Shown here piece after piece: positions 17,393 through 26,315 of a stretch of 64,000 nucleotides of DNA. Both the position numbers and the translations under genes were made by a program. The stretch comes from Paenibacillus zeirhizosphaerae (GTDB lineage: Bacteria > Bacillota > Bacilli > Paenibacillales > Paenibacillaceae), in contig NZ_JAPCKK010000016.1 in NCBI RefSeq assembly GCF_030705605.1, positions 62,001-126,000 of the forward strand, read 5' to 3'. Each line of letters starts with the position of its first letter. Within the stretch, counting starts at the first letter, position 1. The notes below the pieces were generated by a model. That model ran no database searches and was not told where the DNA came from. It saw nothing but the letters and a program-made list of their open reading frames with translations.

Positions 17393-18919
17393 TTAAAGGG
17401 TTGCCATCGAATAGGTTGTGCTGTTATTTTGCGTCTCGCTGTTCTGTTCCGGCTTGGAGTCAAACCACCAATGATAGCCGTCTTTGGCAAGCAACGCATC
17501 CACTTCGGCAGGCCCATAGCTGCCTGCAGCATAAGGATACAGCGGAATCAGGTTTTCCTCGAATGCCTCCAGAATCGGCTGCACCCACTCCCAGGACAAT
17601 TCAACCTCGTCCCAATGCGCGAAATACGTTGCATCCCCATTCATTGCGTCATGAATCAGATTTTCATAAGCCTCCGGCAGATCATTCTGGCTCGAGTGAA
17701 GCTCGATATTCACAGGTTTGATCTCCCCCTTATGATGGGGATCGTTCATATTTAACTGGAGCGTGATACTCTCGTTCGGACTCATCTCGATGACAAGCAG
17801 ATTAGGCTGCAGGGAACTGTCCTTGACTGAACCCAGTTGAGCGATCGGATCTTTAAACTCGACCACAATTCGTGTGGACTTCTCCATCATTCTTTTGCCT
17901 GTGCGGATATAGAACGGAACGCCCTTCCAGAAATAATCATCGATCTGCAACTTGGCCGCAATAAAGGTATCGTTGGTGGAATCCGCAGCGATTCCGGGCT
18001 CTGATGTGTAAGCAGGCACCTGAGCTCCTTTAATGCTTCCCGCCTGATATTGGCCGCGGATGATATTCAGGCCAACATCCTGTTTTCGTACAGGCTCCAA
18101 GGCTTCGATCACCTGTTTTTTCTTCAGCCGCATCTGATCGATGTTACTCCCATGCGGAAGCTGAATCGCCGTCATCATGAGCAATTGCAGCAGATGGTTC
18201 TGGAACATGTCCCGCAGAGCGCCTACATGATCATAATAGCCTGCTCTTTCTTCCACACCTACGGTTTCGTTTGCGGTAATCTGCACGTTCGCGATATAGC
18301 GGTTTTTCAGCAATGCCTGCAGCACCGGGTTCGTTGCCCGCAGCGTTTCAAGCCCTTGAACCATCGGTTTGCCGAGGTAATGGTCAATACGATACACCTC
18401 GTCTTCCGTAAAGGCCTTACTCAGCTTCTCATTGAGCTCACGCGCTGACTGCAAGTCATGGCCAAAAGGCTTTTCAATAACAAGACGTTTCCAGCCTTGG
18501 GTGGAACCCAGTCCGCTGCTCTGAATGTTGTCTGCGATCGGTACGAAAAATTCCGGTCCCACAGACAGGTAAAAGAGTCGATTCTGCGGAATGTTCAGCT
18601 CTTGCTCCCGCTCTTCAACCAATTGCAGCAGCTTCTGGTAATCCTCCTTGCGGCCGATATCCAGAACACTGTAGCGGAACGCCTCCACAAACTGCTTGAT
18701 TTTTGACGTGTCCGCTGATTCCCGTCTGGAGAAATCACGAAGCGATTGCTCGACATTCGCCTGGAAGGTTTCATCAGACCATTCTCTTCGTCCCAGTCCA
18801 ATTAAGGAAAAGGATTCCGGCAGTTTTTGATCAATAAACAGATTATATAAAGCTGGATAAATTTTTCTTTTAGCTAAATCGCCTGTAGCCCCAAACAAAA
18901 TAAAAGTAGTTGGCTCCAT
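17393..18919 (-). CDS. zwf: Glucose-6-phosphate 1-dehydrogenase
   Basis: 508 residues from ATG 18917-18919, chosen for an AAAGGAG 9 bp upstream; a longer frame to 18994 has no good start signal. The NADP-binding GATGDLAKRKIYPALYNL and the catalytic RIDHYLGKPMVQ are present, as is the structural TGKRM region. It makes 6-phosphogluconolactone and NADPH. First gene of a zwf-transaldolase-gnd operon divergent from a LysR regulator. 6-phosphogluconolactonase is not in the window. Confidence 0.97.
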   Translation of the reverse strand: MEPTTFILFGATGDLAKRKIYPALYNLFIDQKLPESFSLIGLGRREWSDETFQANVEQSLRDFSRRESADTSKIKQFVEAFRYSVLDIGRKEDYQKLLQLVEEREQELNIPQNRLFYLSVGPEFFVPIADNIQSSGLGSTQGWKRLVIEKPFGHDLQSARELNEKLSKAFTEDEVYRIDHYLGKPMVQGLETLRATNPVLQALLKNRYIANVQITANETVGVEERAGYYDHVGALRDMFQNHLLQLLMMTAIQLPHGSNIDQMRLKKKQVIEALEPVRKQDVGLNIIRGQYQAGSIKGAQVPAYTSEPGIAADSTNDTFIAAKLQIDDYFWKGVPFYIRTGKRMMEKSTRIVVEFKDPIAQLGSVKDSSLQPNLLVIEMSPNESITLQLNMNDPHHKGEIKPVNIELHSSQNDLPEAYENLIHDAMNGDATYFAHWDEVELSWEWVQPILEAFEENLIPLYPYAAGSYGPAEVDALLAKDGYHWWFDSKPEQNSETQNNSTTYSMATL

Positions 18920-19040
18920 CTTCCTTGCTCCTTTCAAAAGAGAGCTGCCTGATTTTCCCGCGCTGCAAAGGTGACTGTAAATTGCTTTATTCAACGGTTT
19001 TTCATTTTTGCAAGCTCTGGTTTGTTCTTTGTAGTTTTAC

Positions 19041-19066
19041 TATAATACTTTTAACAGCCATATAAG
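19041..19066. promoter_or_regulatory. Candidate LysR-type binding site between zwf and the LysR gene
   Basis: The intergenic region contains ATACTT and AAGTAAT arms about 12 bp apart, a T-N11-A-like dyad that fits LysR-type regulators. It lies upstream of the LysR start. The assignment rests on position and loose symmetry only. Confidence 0.3.
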
Positions 19067-19103
19067 TAATTAATAAATTTAAGAGGAGATATAGACAACA
19101 TCT

Positions 19104-19982
19104 ATGAGTATAAATTATGAGCTTTACAAGGTGTTTTATTGGGCTGCCAAAACAGGAAGTTTATCCCAGGCGGCCAAGGCTTTGTACCTCACCCAACCCA
19201 GCGTCAGTCATGCGATCAAGCAACTGGAGGACAGCTTTGGCATCACGCTGTTTCATCGAAATGCCAAAGGCGTTATCCTAACGCAGGAGGGTGCTGTTCT
19301 GTATTCCTACATCGAGCAGTCTCAGATTCTAATCACATTGGCAGAGGAACGGATGGCTGCGCTCAAAAATCTGGAAAGCGGCGAGCTGCGAGTGGGCGGC
19401 AGCGAATCGCTGTTCAAGCATTACCTACTGCCTTATATCGAAAAATTCCATGAACGGCACCCCGATGTCAGGCTGCAACTGAATCATGGGACGACTCCAG
19501 AAATTATCTCCTTCCTCAAGGAAGGAAGAATTGACTTGGGTGTTGTGCGCATGCCTATAGTGGATGCTCAATTAGAGGTAAAGGAAAGCTTTCAGTTGCG
19601 GGAGTGTTTTGTCGCGGGTGAACGGTATGCCGAGCTCAAAAACGAGATTTTGCCATTGCATAAGCTGCTGCAGTATCCGATTATTTTATTCTCCCGGAAC
19701 AGCCGGGTCCGGGTAGCCATCACGGAACTCTTCGAAAGCTACGGCTTTCAGCTAAAGCCTGATATCGAGGTAGGAAGCGTGGATCTGCTGATCGAATTTG
19801 CGCGGCGGGGGCTCGGACTCTCCTATGTAACCAGGGAGTTTGTTACGAAGGAGCTGGACGAGGGCTCACTCTTCGAGATCCAATTGGATGTACCGCTTCC
19901 ACCGTCACGTGTAGGAATCATGACGATGCAGAGTATGCCGCTGTCCAGTGCGGCAAGCAAATTTATCGAGCTTGTCTACTAG
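19104..19982 (+). CDS. LysR-family transcriptional regulator
   Basis: 292 residues. The N-terminal winged helix-turn-helix is TGSLSQAAKALYLTQPSVSHAIKQLEDSFGITLFHR, then a linker helix and a two-lobed periplasmic-binding-like effector domain (about 88-292). The GAGGAG ribosome binding site is rather far (15 bp) from ATG. It is transcribed away from zwf, the usual LysR arrangement, so control of the pentose-phosphate operon by a metabolite or redox signal is likely but not proven. A strong terminator follows. Confidence 0.9.
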   Translation: MSINYELYKVFYWAAKTGSLSQAAKALYLTQPSVSHAIKQLEDSFGITLFHRNAKGVILTQEGAVLYSYIEQSQILITLAEERMAALKNLESGELRVGGSESLFKHYLLPYIEKFHERHPDVRLQLNHGTTPEIISFLKEGRIDLGVVRMPIVDAQLEVKESFQLRECFVAGERYAELKNEILPLHKLLQYPIILFSRNSRVRVAITELFESYGFQLKPDIEVGSVDLLIEFARRGLGLSYVTREFVTKELDEGSLFEIQLDVPLPPSRVGIMTMQSMPLSSAASKFIELVY

Positions 19983-19997
19983 GAAAAGGGTCATATC

Positions 19998-20040
19998 AAA
20001 AGGGGACCGCTTACCGTGATTCAGGTTAAGCGGTCCCCTT
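19998..20040. terminator. Bidirectional terminator
   Basis: AAAGGGGACCGCTTA and TAAGCGGTCCCCTT form a stem of about 14 bp between the convergent LysR and GntR/LacI-type genes. Confidence 0.82.
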
Positions 20041-20059
20041 GCCGTATCGTTCATGTTCA

Positions 20060-21178
20060 TTATGCACCATGCACAGGTCTGCCAGCGTTTTTGACGACAC
20101 TGCTTCCTGCCACCAAGGTTGCAGGAAGACAATCCTGCCGGTATGTGAACTCGCCTTCCATCATTTCCAGAAGCCGTCTGATGGCAAGCTCGCCGAGCGC
20201 TTTTTCATCTTGAAGAATACGTGTGAAATTCCAGCTCTGCAGACTTCGTTCCGGTCCGTCAAAACATAAAATGGAGAGATCCTCCGGTACACGCATACCG
20301 AGCTGCTCTGCGGCTCGTTTGGCCAGAAGCGCGATATTATATTCCAGCGCAAATAAAGCGGTAATGTGCGGATTACGTATTAAATGCCTTTGAATTTCAT
20401 CAATATCCTGATCTATCGTTGCTCCAGAAGAAGGCTGCGTGCTCTCGATTGCGGTAAGCCACAATTGCCTGTTTACGATGACGTTTCTTTCCGCATAGGC
20501 CTGCACGATACCGTCCAAACGGTCCTCCACGGTCGTAATTCCGATCGCACGCGGCGACAGAATTCCGATATGCTCGTGACCCAAGCCTAATAAATATTCT
20601 GTCCCCATTTTAGCAGCGGCTGTATTATCGGTGGATACGGAAGTCGCAGCGACCCCCTTGAAGACCCTGTCAATCAGCACAAACGGGAACCGGTTCACCA
20701 CCATTTTCAAAATTTCAGAGCTGTAATGATCCGCTTCCGCCGGATAGATAAGAAGTCCGTCAACACCGAATTCCAGCAGCTCTTTAATCATTTTTTCCTC
20801 TTTTGCCGGTTGACCTAAGGAACGCTTTAGAATGACAAAGCATTTGCCATCGGCCGCTTCCTCAATGCTTGAAATGAGCTTTGCGCCGTAGGTATCGTCG
20901 AACTCGGTAACAATTAATCCAAATAGCGGTTTCCGCTCACGATCCTGTATGGTCCGGTGTGCCTTCTGATTTCCTGATACGAATGTTCCTTTGCCCCGCT
21001 GTCGGTATACTGTGCCGTCCTTAACTAATTTCTCCAGCGCTTTTTTGCTCGTAATCCGGCTGACCCGAAAGCCTTCAGACAGCTCTTTTTCCGAAGGAAC
21101 TCGGTCGCCGACCTTGTATTTCCCGGACACGATGTCCTGCTTTAATGCCTGATATACTTGTTCATATAAAGCTTTCAT
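20060..21178 (-). CDS. GntR/LacI chimeric sugar-responsive repressor (AraR-type)
   Basis: About 372 residues from ATG 21176-21178 (GGAGG 5 bp upstream). The N-terminus is a GntR winged helix (ALKQDIVSGKYKVGDRVPSEKELSEGFRVSRITSKKALEKL). The C-terminal ~280 residues are a LacI-type periplasmic-binding fold (GVDGLLIYPAE, GHEHIGILSPR, ITALFALEYNIALLAKRAAEQLG). This is the AraR architecture, in which a sugar releases the repressor from DNA. It lies behind the GH38/ABC operon but is separated by a terminator. Control of that operon by a mannoside-derived sugar is inferred. Confidence 0.9.
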   Translation of the reverse strand: MKALYEQVYQALKQDIVSGKYKVGDRVPSEKELSEGFRVSRITSKKALEKLVKDGTVYRQRGKGTFVSGNQKAHRTIQDRERKPLFGLIVTEFDDTYGAKLISSIEEAADGKCFVILKRSLGQPAKEEKMIKELLEFGVDGLLIYPAEADHYSSEILKMVVNRFPFVLIDRVFKGVAATSVSTDNTAAAKMGTEYLLGLGHEHIGILSPRAIGITTVEDRLDGIVQAYAERNVIVNRQLWLTAIESTQPSSGATIDQDIDEIQRHLIRNPHITALFALEYNIALLAKRAAEQLGMRVPEDLSILCFDGPERSLQSWNFTRILQDEKALGELAIRRLLEMMEGEFTYRQDCLPATLVAGSSVVKNAGRPVHGA

Positions 21179-21245
21179 TCCAGCCTCCACCTCATAGCCT
21201 TTCACATCTATCGAGAATCGGGCGATTCCCTCTTTCTACAAAAAA

Positions 21246-21288
21246 AGCCCTTTAAGTATAATTACGTCTCTATTATACCGAAAGGGCT
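21246..21288 (-). terminator. Terminator of the alpha-mannosidase operon
   Basis: On the minus strand AGCCCTTT-GGTATAAT pairs with ATTATAC-AAAGGGCT, followed by TTTTTTT. It separates the mannosidase gene from the regulator gene. Confidence 0.88.
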
Positions 21289-21298
21289 ATAGGTTCGT

Positions 21299-24200
21299 TC
21301 ACTGTTTTTTCAACTGCACGAGGAAGGTTTTGATTTCATAGGGCTTGATTTCAAAGGAGAACGCCCCGTTCTCCGAGGCATGATCTCCGTCTCTCTCCAG
21401 CAGGTCGCATTCACGCCAGGATACGATATTCACCCCGCTGTTGATCTCGACCCGTCCTCTGGCGCCCGCAAATTCGTGCAATCGGATGACGATGTCCTCA
21501 TTCTCCTCAGCTCGTTTAACGGCATCAATCATGACATGATCACAGTTGAGTGAGAACATGGACAGGCTGCCGCCCTGCCCTTGAATGCCGGTAAGCGGGC
21601 TGTTGAGATCCCATGCTTCCTGGACCGTCCTGCCTTCATACCAGCCGGACGCATGGGGAAGCAGGGAATATGTAAATACATGCTCGCCCTGATCTGCCAG
21701 CACATCCGGATAAGTTGCCGATTTCAACAAGGTCAGACGCATCACATTATCTTTGATATCATGGCCGTATTTGCAATCGTTCAGCAGGCTGACACCATAA
21801 CCGGTTTCAGACAGATCGGCCCATTGATGACCCACCGTTTCAAACCGCGCGTAGTCCCAGCTAGTGTTCCAGTGCGTGGGCCGCTTGACGTTGCCGTATT
21901 GAATATCATAGGTCGCTTCCGTCGCCCGCACATCTACGGTGAAGGCTGCTTTCAGCAGCTGATCCTGTTCGTGCCAGTCAATATGTGTCTCAAAATCGAT
22001 GCGTGGATTGTCCGCATACAGAGTCAGATTCTGTTGGATCACGGACCGGTTATACGACCATGTGAACTGAATCACGGTGCGGACCGGACCGTTTTCAGTG
22101 ACTGTGCACCCGGTCAAACCCGTAATTTCCTTCATCTTTTCCTGGTAGTAAATATCGATATCCCAGGCATCATACTGCATCGGTTTATCCTCGAATACCT
22201 GCAGCACATTGCCTCTCGCCCCTGATGCCAGTACATCCCGTCCGTTCTTTACATCAAAAATGCGGATCAATTGGCCATGCTCATTCCACGTTATTTCATA
22301 ATAAGGAGATATAACAGAATGGTTAGCAATCTGAAATACGGAAGCCTCCTGCTCCCCACCTGGTTCTGAAGTAATGACTGTGGCACCAAGCGGCGGAATT
22401 TGCTCCAACTGTACGAGCCAGTTCCCGTCAGCGGTCATCTGGGATGTAAGGAGATCACCGTTCTGATTTTTCCAGATCAGACGATCCTCACTGCCCTGTT
22501 TCACTACCTGAACGATGCCGCTGCGAATCCAAGAAGCCGAATTGAAGACAGTAAACGATTGCGAATCAGCGCTGTTGACGAGCCCCGTGGCCGCTTCCAG
22601 CAGAGCCTGACTTGCCAGACGTTCAGCTTCCTCGTATTCGACTTTGCTGTCCTCATACACCTCCCGGATGGATGAACCCGGAATGATGTCATGGAACTGG
22701 TTGCGCAGCACGATTTTCCAGCTTTCCTCAAGCTCCTGTGCCGGATAGGCTGACCAATCCCCGAACAGTACACTTTGCAGCACGTTCATCCATTCCGCTT
22801 CACGTAGCAGCAGCTCCATTTTCCGGTTCATACGTTTATTGTACGCCTGGCTCGTGTAGGTGCCGCGATGATACTCCAGGTATAACTCACCGTCCCAGGT
22901 ATGCACATACTGGTCCGTCTGCTCGACCGTCTTATGCAGGCGCGTAAAAAATTCGTCCGCTCTGCCCGTCTTCACCGCCGGCAGACCGGGCATGCGGTCC
23001 AGACGTCTGCGCATTTCCAGCATCTCGCGGTTGACGCCACCTCCCCCGTCCCCATAACCGTAAGAAAGCAGCAGCTCCTGGTTGACCGCCTTGTCGCGGT
23101 ACACCTCCCAGCTTCCTTTGACAGTACGAGGCGTGATACGTCCGTTGTAGGTATAGAACCAATATTCATCCTCAGGGGTCGTAATAAAATGAGTGAGAAT
23201 TTCAGTGCCGTCAATACCCCGCCATTTGAACGTATCATGCGGCATTTTATTGAACTGGCTCCAGCTGATTTTGGTCGTCATAAAGGTGCGGATGCCCGCT
23301 TTGACCAAAATCTGCGGCAGCGCCCAGCTATATCCGAACACGTCAGGCAGCCATAAATACTCACATTCCCGTCCATACTGTTCACGGAAAAATTTCGTTC
23401 CATAGAGCAGTTGCCGCACCAGCGACTCACCAGAGGTCAGGTTGCAGTCCGCTTCCAGCCACATGCCCCCATCCGTCTCCCAGCGCCCTTCCTGCACCCG
23501 CTTGCCGATCTGGTCATACAAGTCCGGGTAATCCTGCCGGATATAATCGTACAATTGCGGCTGAGTCTGCAAAAAGATATATTCCGGAAAAAGCTCCATC
23601 AGCCGCAGCACGGTCGAGAAGGAACGGGCCGCCTTCTCCCTCGTATGCTTCAGCCGCCACAGCCATGCCACATCGATATGCGTATGTCCGATGCAGGTAA
23701 CAGTTACCGGATAATGCTTCGGAATCCCCTCAATCGCTTCATTCAAGCTGGAGCCCGCACGGTATACGCTTTCATAAAAGGCATCCGTTCCCGGAGCGGA
23801 CCAGTCGATCACCAGAAAAGCCTGATCGAGCGCTTTTAACAGCGTTTGCCTCTCCGGCTGCGTCTCCTGCAAATAATTAACGGTATCCAGCGCCGCTTTT
23901 GCCGTAAAGTACAGATCATCGGTCCTGGTATCCAGACAGGCGATATACGCTGTTTTGAGCTGATGCTCCTGCACCGTCGGTTTGCCTCCACCCTCAAGCC
24001 CCGACCACAGCCTGAAGCACAGATTCAGGCTGGTGCCAGCCAACTCATCACTAATGAACACCTCCTGATGGTTCATATCCACACCCTGATATGGCTCACC
24101 ATTCAGATAAAGCAGGGATTCAAAACCGGAATTTCCGCCGCCGCCTGTTTTGCCAAAGTCGAATATGCCGACGATTTTTTCACCTTTCCAGTCCGCCGGG

Positions 24201-24418
24201 ATATCGGCATCCGTTTTTAACCATATATATTTGTCCCGCCCTTCCCAACGTTCTCCTGTGTTCATAACCGACCACTCCCCCTCGTGAGGGGGACGCTGGC
24301 CTACGATACCTTCATCGTCCAGTTGAGCCTGGAATGAAGCAATCGGCCGGATATTTCGATAACGCCATGAGTTCAATTCGCGAATACGGCGTTCCAGTTT
24401 TTCAATCGTCCAAAACAT
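21299..24418 (-). CDS. Alpha-mannosidase, glycoside hydrolase family 38
   Basis: About 1039 residues, the usual GH38 size, from ATG 24416-24418. The family marks are GHTHIDVAWLWRL (metal-binding HxHxD) and WLPDVFGYSWALPQIL, whose Asp is the expected nucleophile; RNQFHDIIPGSSIREVY is a further conserved metal-site block. A C-terminal beta-sandwich region follows. No signal peptide, so it acts in the cytoplasm on imported oligosaccharides, removing alpha-mannosyl residues. It is last in an operon with a CUT1 importer (SBP and two permeases), which probably brings in its substrate. Linkage specificity is unknown. Confidence 0.93.
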   Translation of the reverse strand: MFWTIEKLERRIRELNSWRYRNIRPIASFQAQLDDEGIVGQRPPHEGEWSVMNTGERWEGRDKYIWLKTDADIPADWKGEKIVGIFDFGKTGGGGNSGFESLLYLNGEPYQGVDMNHQEVFISDELAGTSLNLCFRLWSGLEGGGKPTVQEHQLKTAYIACLDTRTDDLYFTAKAALDTVNYLQETQPERQTLLKALDQAFLVIDWSAPGTDAFYESVYRAGSSLNEAIEGIPKHYPVTVTCIGHTHIDVAWLWRLKHTREKAARSFSTVLRLMELFPEYIFLQTQPQLYDYIRQDYPDLYDQIGKRVQEGRWETDGGMWLEADCNLTSGESLVRQLLYGTKFFREQYGRECEYLWLPDVFGYSWALPQILVKAGIRTFMTTKISWSQFNKMPHDTFKWRGIDGTEILTHFITTPEDEYWFYTYNGRITPRTVKGSWEVYRDKAVNQELLLSYGYGDGGGGVNREMLEMRRRLDRMPGLPAVKTGRADEFFTRLHKTVEQTDQYVHTWDGELYLEYHRGTYTSQAYNKRMNRKMELLLREAEWMNVLQSVLFGDWSAYPAQELEESWKIVLRNQFHDIIPGSSIREVYEDSKVEYEEAERLASQALLEAATGLVNSADSQSFTVFNSASWIRSGIVQVVKQGSEDRLIWKNQNGDLLTSQMTADGNWLVQLEQIPPLGATVITSEPGGEQEASVFQIANHSVISPYYEITWNEHGQLIRIFDVKNGRDVLASGARGNVLQVFEDKPMQYDAWDIDIYYQEKMKEITGLTGCTVTENGPVRTVIQFTWSYNRSVIQQNLTLYADNPRIDFETHIDWHEQDQLLKAAFTVDVRATEATYDIQYGNVKRPTHWNTSWDYARFETVGHQWADLSETGYGVSLLNDCKYGHDIKDNVMRLTLLKSATYPDVLADQGEHVFTYSLLPHASGWYEGRTVQEAWDLNSPLTGIQGQGGSLSMFSLNCDHVMIDAVKRAEENEDIVIRLHEFAGARGRVEINSGVNIVSWRECDLLERDGDHASENGAFSFEIKPYEIKTFLVQLKKQ

Positions 24419-24447
24419 ACGTGTCGCTCCCTTCAACGTGGAAATTG

Positions 24448-25272
24448 CTATCCTTTGGATGCTCCGCCGAGACTAAATCCTTTTGACATATAACGCTGTG
24501 AGAAGATATACAGCACAACTGCAGGCATCGTATAAATCAGGGAAAAGGCCGCAAGCTTGCCATACTCGACCATGCCGTAATTGCCGAAGAATTGGTAGAT
24601 GCTGACGGAGGCGGGAAAATTCTCGGGTGTCTGAATCAAAATGTATGGAACGAAGAAGTTGCCCCAGCTTCCTGAGAATGTAAAAATAGCAACCGTACAG
24701 ATGCCCGGCACCATCAGCGGGGCCACAATTTTTCGCAGCCCTGTCCATACCGCCGCGCCATCCACCCAGGCAGACTCTTCCAGTTCAATCGGAACGGCAT
24801 CCATGAAATTTTTCATCATCCAAATCCCGTAGGGCAGACCCGAGGCTGTCAGAAACAGCATCGTGCCCACAAGGGAATCATCCAGCTTCAGGTAAATAAA
24901 GAGCTGATACACAGGCACCATGACCGCCGTAATCGGCAGCGAGGTCATGAAGAGAATCGTGTACATGAACGGCTTTTTGTATTTCATGCTGTAACGGGAC
25001 AGCGGATACGCCGCCAGCCCTGCCACAACAACGACCAGCACCGCCTGCCCGAAGGACAGAAGCAGACCGATCACAAAGGCGCGGATATTCGCAGAATCGG
25101 TAAGGATCGACGTGAAATTTTGCACTGTTAAGGAATCCGGAATTTTCAACGCCTGCTGTGCATGCGGGTCCACCGCAGCAAAAATGACCCACAGCAGCGG
25201 CAGCAAGAACAGCACCCCTATAAGCGTCAGGACCCCATAGGAGGCGGTTTTTTCGGCTTTCAAACGGTTCAT
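24448..25272 (-). CDS. CUT1 sugar ABC transporter permease (MalG-like)
   Basis: 274 residues with six predicted membrane helices. The EAA loop near the C-terminal third reads ELEESAWVDGAAVWTGLRKIVAPLMVPG, the motif that docks the ATPase. The C-terminus FSQRYMSKGFSLGGASKG is typical of the MalG group. It follows the MalF-like permease by 21 bp and precedes the GH38 gene. No ATPase gene is present in this cluster, so a shared MsmX-type ATPase elsewhere is expected. Confidence 0.92.
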   Translation of the reverse strand: MNRLKAEKTASYGVLTLIGVLFLLPLLWVIFAAVDPHAQQALKIPDSLTVQNFTSILTDSANIRAFVIGLLLSFGQAVLVVVVAGLAAYPLSRYSMKYKKPFMYTILFMTSLPITAVMVPVYQLFIYLKLDDSLVGTMLFLTASGLPYGIWMMKNFMDAVPIELEESAWVDGAAVWTGLRKIVAPLMVPGICTVAIFTFSGSWGNFFVPYILIQTPENFPASVSIYQFFGNYGMVEYGKLAAFSLIYTMPAVVLYIFSQRYMSKGFSLGGASKG

Positions 25273-25293
25273 CGCTTATTCACTCGCCTTTCC

Positions 25294-26214
25294 CTATACT
25301 TTGACGTTCATAGAACGCATGTACACCAGACTTGCTAGGATACCCACCAGCAGCAGAATCAGGGAAATCGCTGTGCCGTAACCAAGCTGATAATTGACAA
25401 AGGCCTGATTGTACATAAAAATCGGCAGTGTCTGGGTGGCCGTCCCCGGCCCCCCGCCTGTCATGGCATAGATCAGGGTGAACACCCCCAGCGTTTGCAG
25501 CGTCACCAGGATCATGTTGGTCACAATCGAACCCTTTACCGTCGGGATCACCACCCGGATAAGCACCTGGAACCGGCTCGCTCCGTCAATGACCGCTGCT
25601 TCTTCAATCGCCTTTGGCACATCATCCAGCGCGGCCTGAAACACCATCATGGAGAAAGCGGTACCATGCCATATGTTTGCAATGATGACACTGACCATCG
25701 GAAACGTATACAACCAGGCTATCGGCTGCAGCCCGGCATATCCAAGCATGGCGTTCAAGGTGCCGTTATCGCTAAGAAAGGCCACCCAGCAAAAAGCCAC
25801 CACGATTTCCGGCGTGACCCAGCCCGCGATTATAATAATGCCGATCAAGCGCCGGAAGGTCGGATTTTTTTCCTTCATGAGCAGGGCCAGAATAAAGCCT
25901 AAAATCTGCTGGCCCAATACAGCAGATGCCAGTAAAAAAAGAATCGTATTCACCATGCTGACCCGGAAATTCGGGTCCTGGAACATCGCTGCAAAATTCT
26001 GAAATCCGATAAACTGTACATTTTGCGCGGCAGTACCTGTCAAGGATAGATTCGTAAAAGCAAAATAAAACGTTAACAGAATCGGTCCGGCAAAAAAGAC
26101 GAGCAGCAACGCCCATGCAGGGAATAAAAAAAGCACCGACCTGAGCGCCGTGTAATCCCGTCTTGCGGAGCTGTTCGTCCGCGCCGTCCCGGAAACAACC
26201 GGATTTGCAGCCAC
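25294..26214 (-). CDS. CUT1 sugar ABC transporter permease (MalF-like)
   Basis: About 306 residues from GTG 26212-26214, which has AGGAG 7 bp upstream; a TTG at 26250 is less well placed. Six membrane helices are visible; the first is FLFPAWALLLVFFAGPILLTFY. The EAA motif is KAIEEAAVIDGASRFQVLIRVVIPTVKG, followed by the conserved TGGGPGTATQTLPIFMYNQAF. Partner of the permease just downstream and of the binding protein upstream. Probably imports a mannose-containing oligosaccharide, judged from the linked alpha-mannosidase. Confidence 0.92.
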   Translation of the reverse strand: MAANPVVSGTARTNSSARRDYTALRSVLFLFPAWALLLVFFAGPILLTFYFAFTNLSLTGTAAQNVQFIGFQNFAAMFQDPNFRVSMVNTILFLLASAVLGQQILGFILALLMKEKNPTFRRLIGIIIIAGWVTPEIVVAFCWVAFLSDNGTLNAMLGYAGLQPIAWLYTFPMVSVIIANIWHGTAFSMMVFQAALDDVPKAIEEAAVIDGASRFQVLIRVVIPTVKGSIVTNMILVTLQTLGVFTLIYAMTGGGPGTATQTLPIFMYNQAFVNYQLGYGTAISLILLLVGILASLVYMRSMNVKV

Positions 26215-26275
26215 AGTAACACTCCTCTCTTGTTCACCTGCTGGTAACAACCCATGCCCAGAATGACTTGACTGG

Positions 26276-26300
26276 CCCCCTTCCGGTTAACGGAAAGGGA
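26276..26300 (-). other. Intercistronic hairpin after the binding-protein gene
   Basis: CCCTTTCCG and CGGAAGGGG pair around TTAA in the gap between the binding-protein stop and the permease start. There is no T-run. Such hairpins often protect upstream mRNA so the binding protein is made in excess over the permeases. Confidence 0.5.
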
Positions 26301-26315
26301 GCATTGCATCATCCG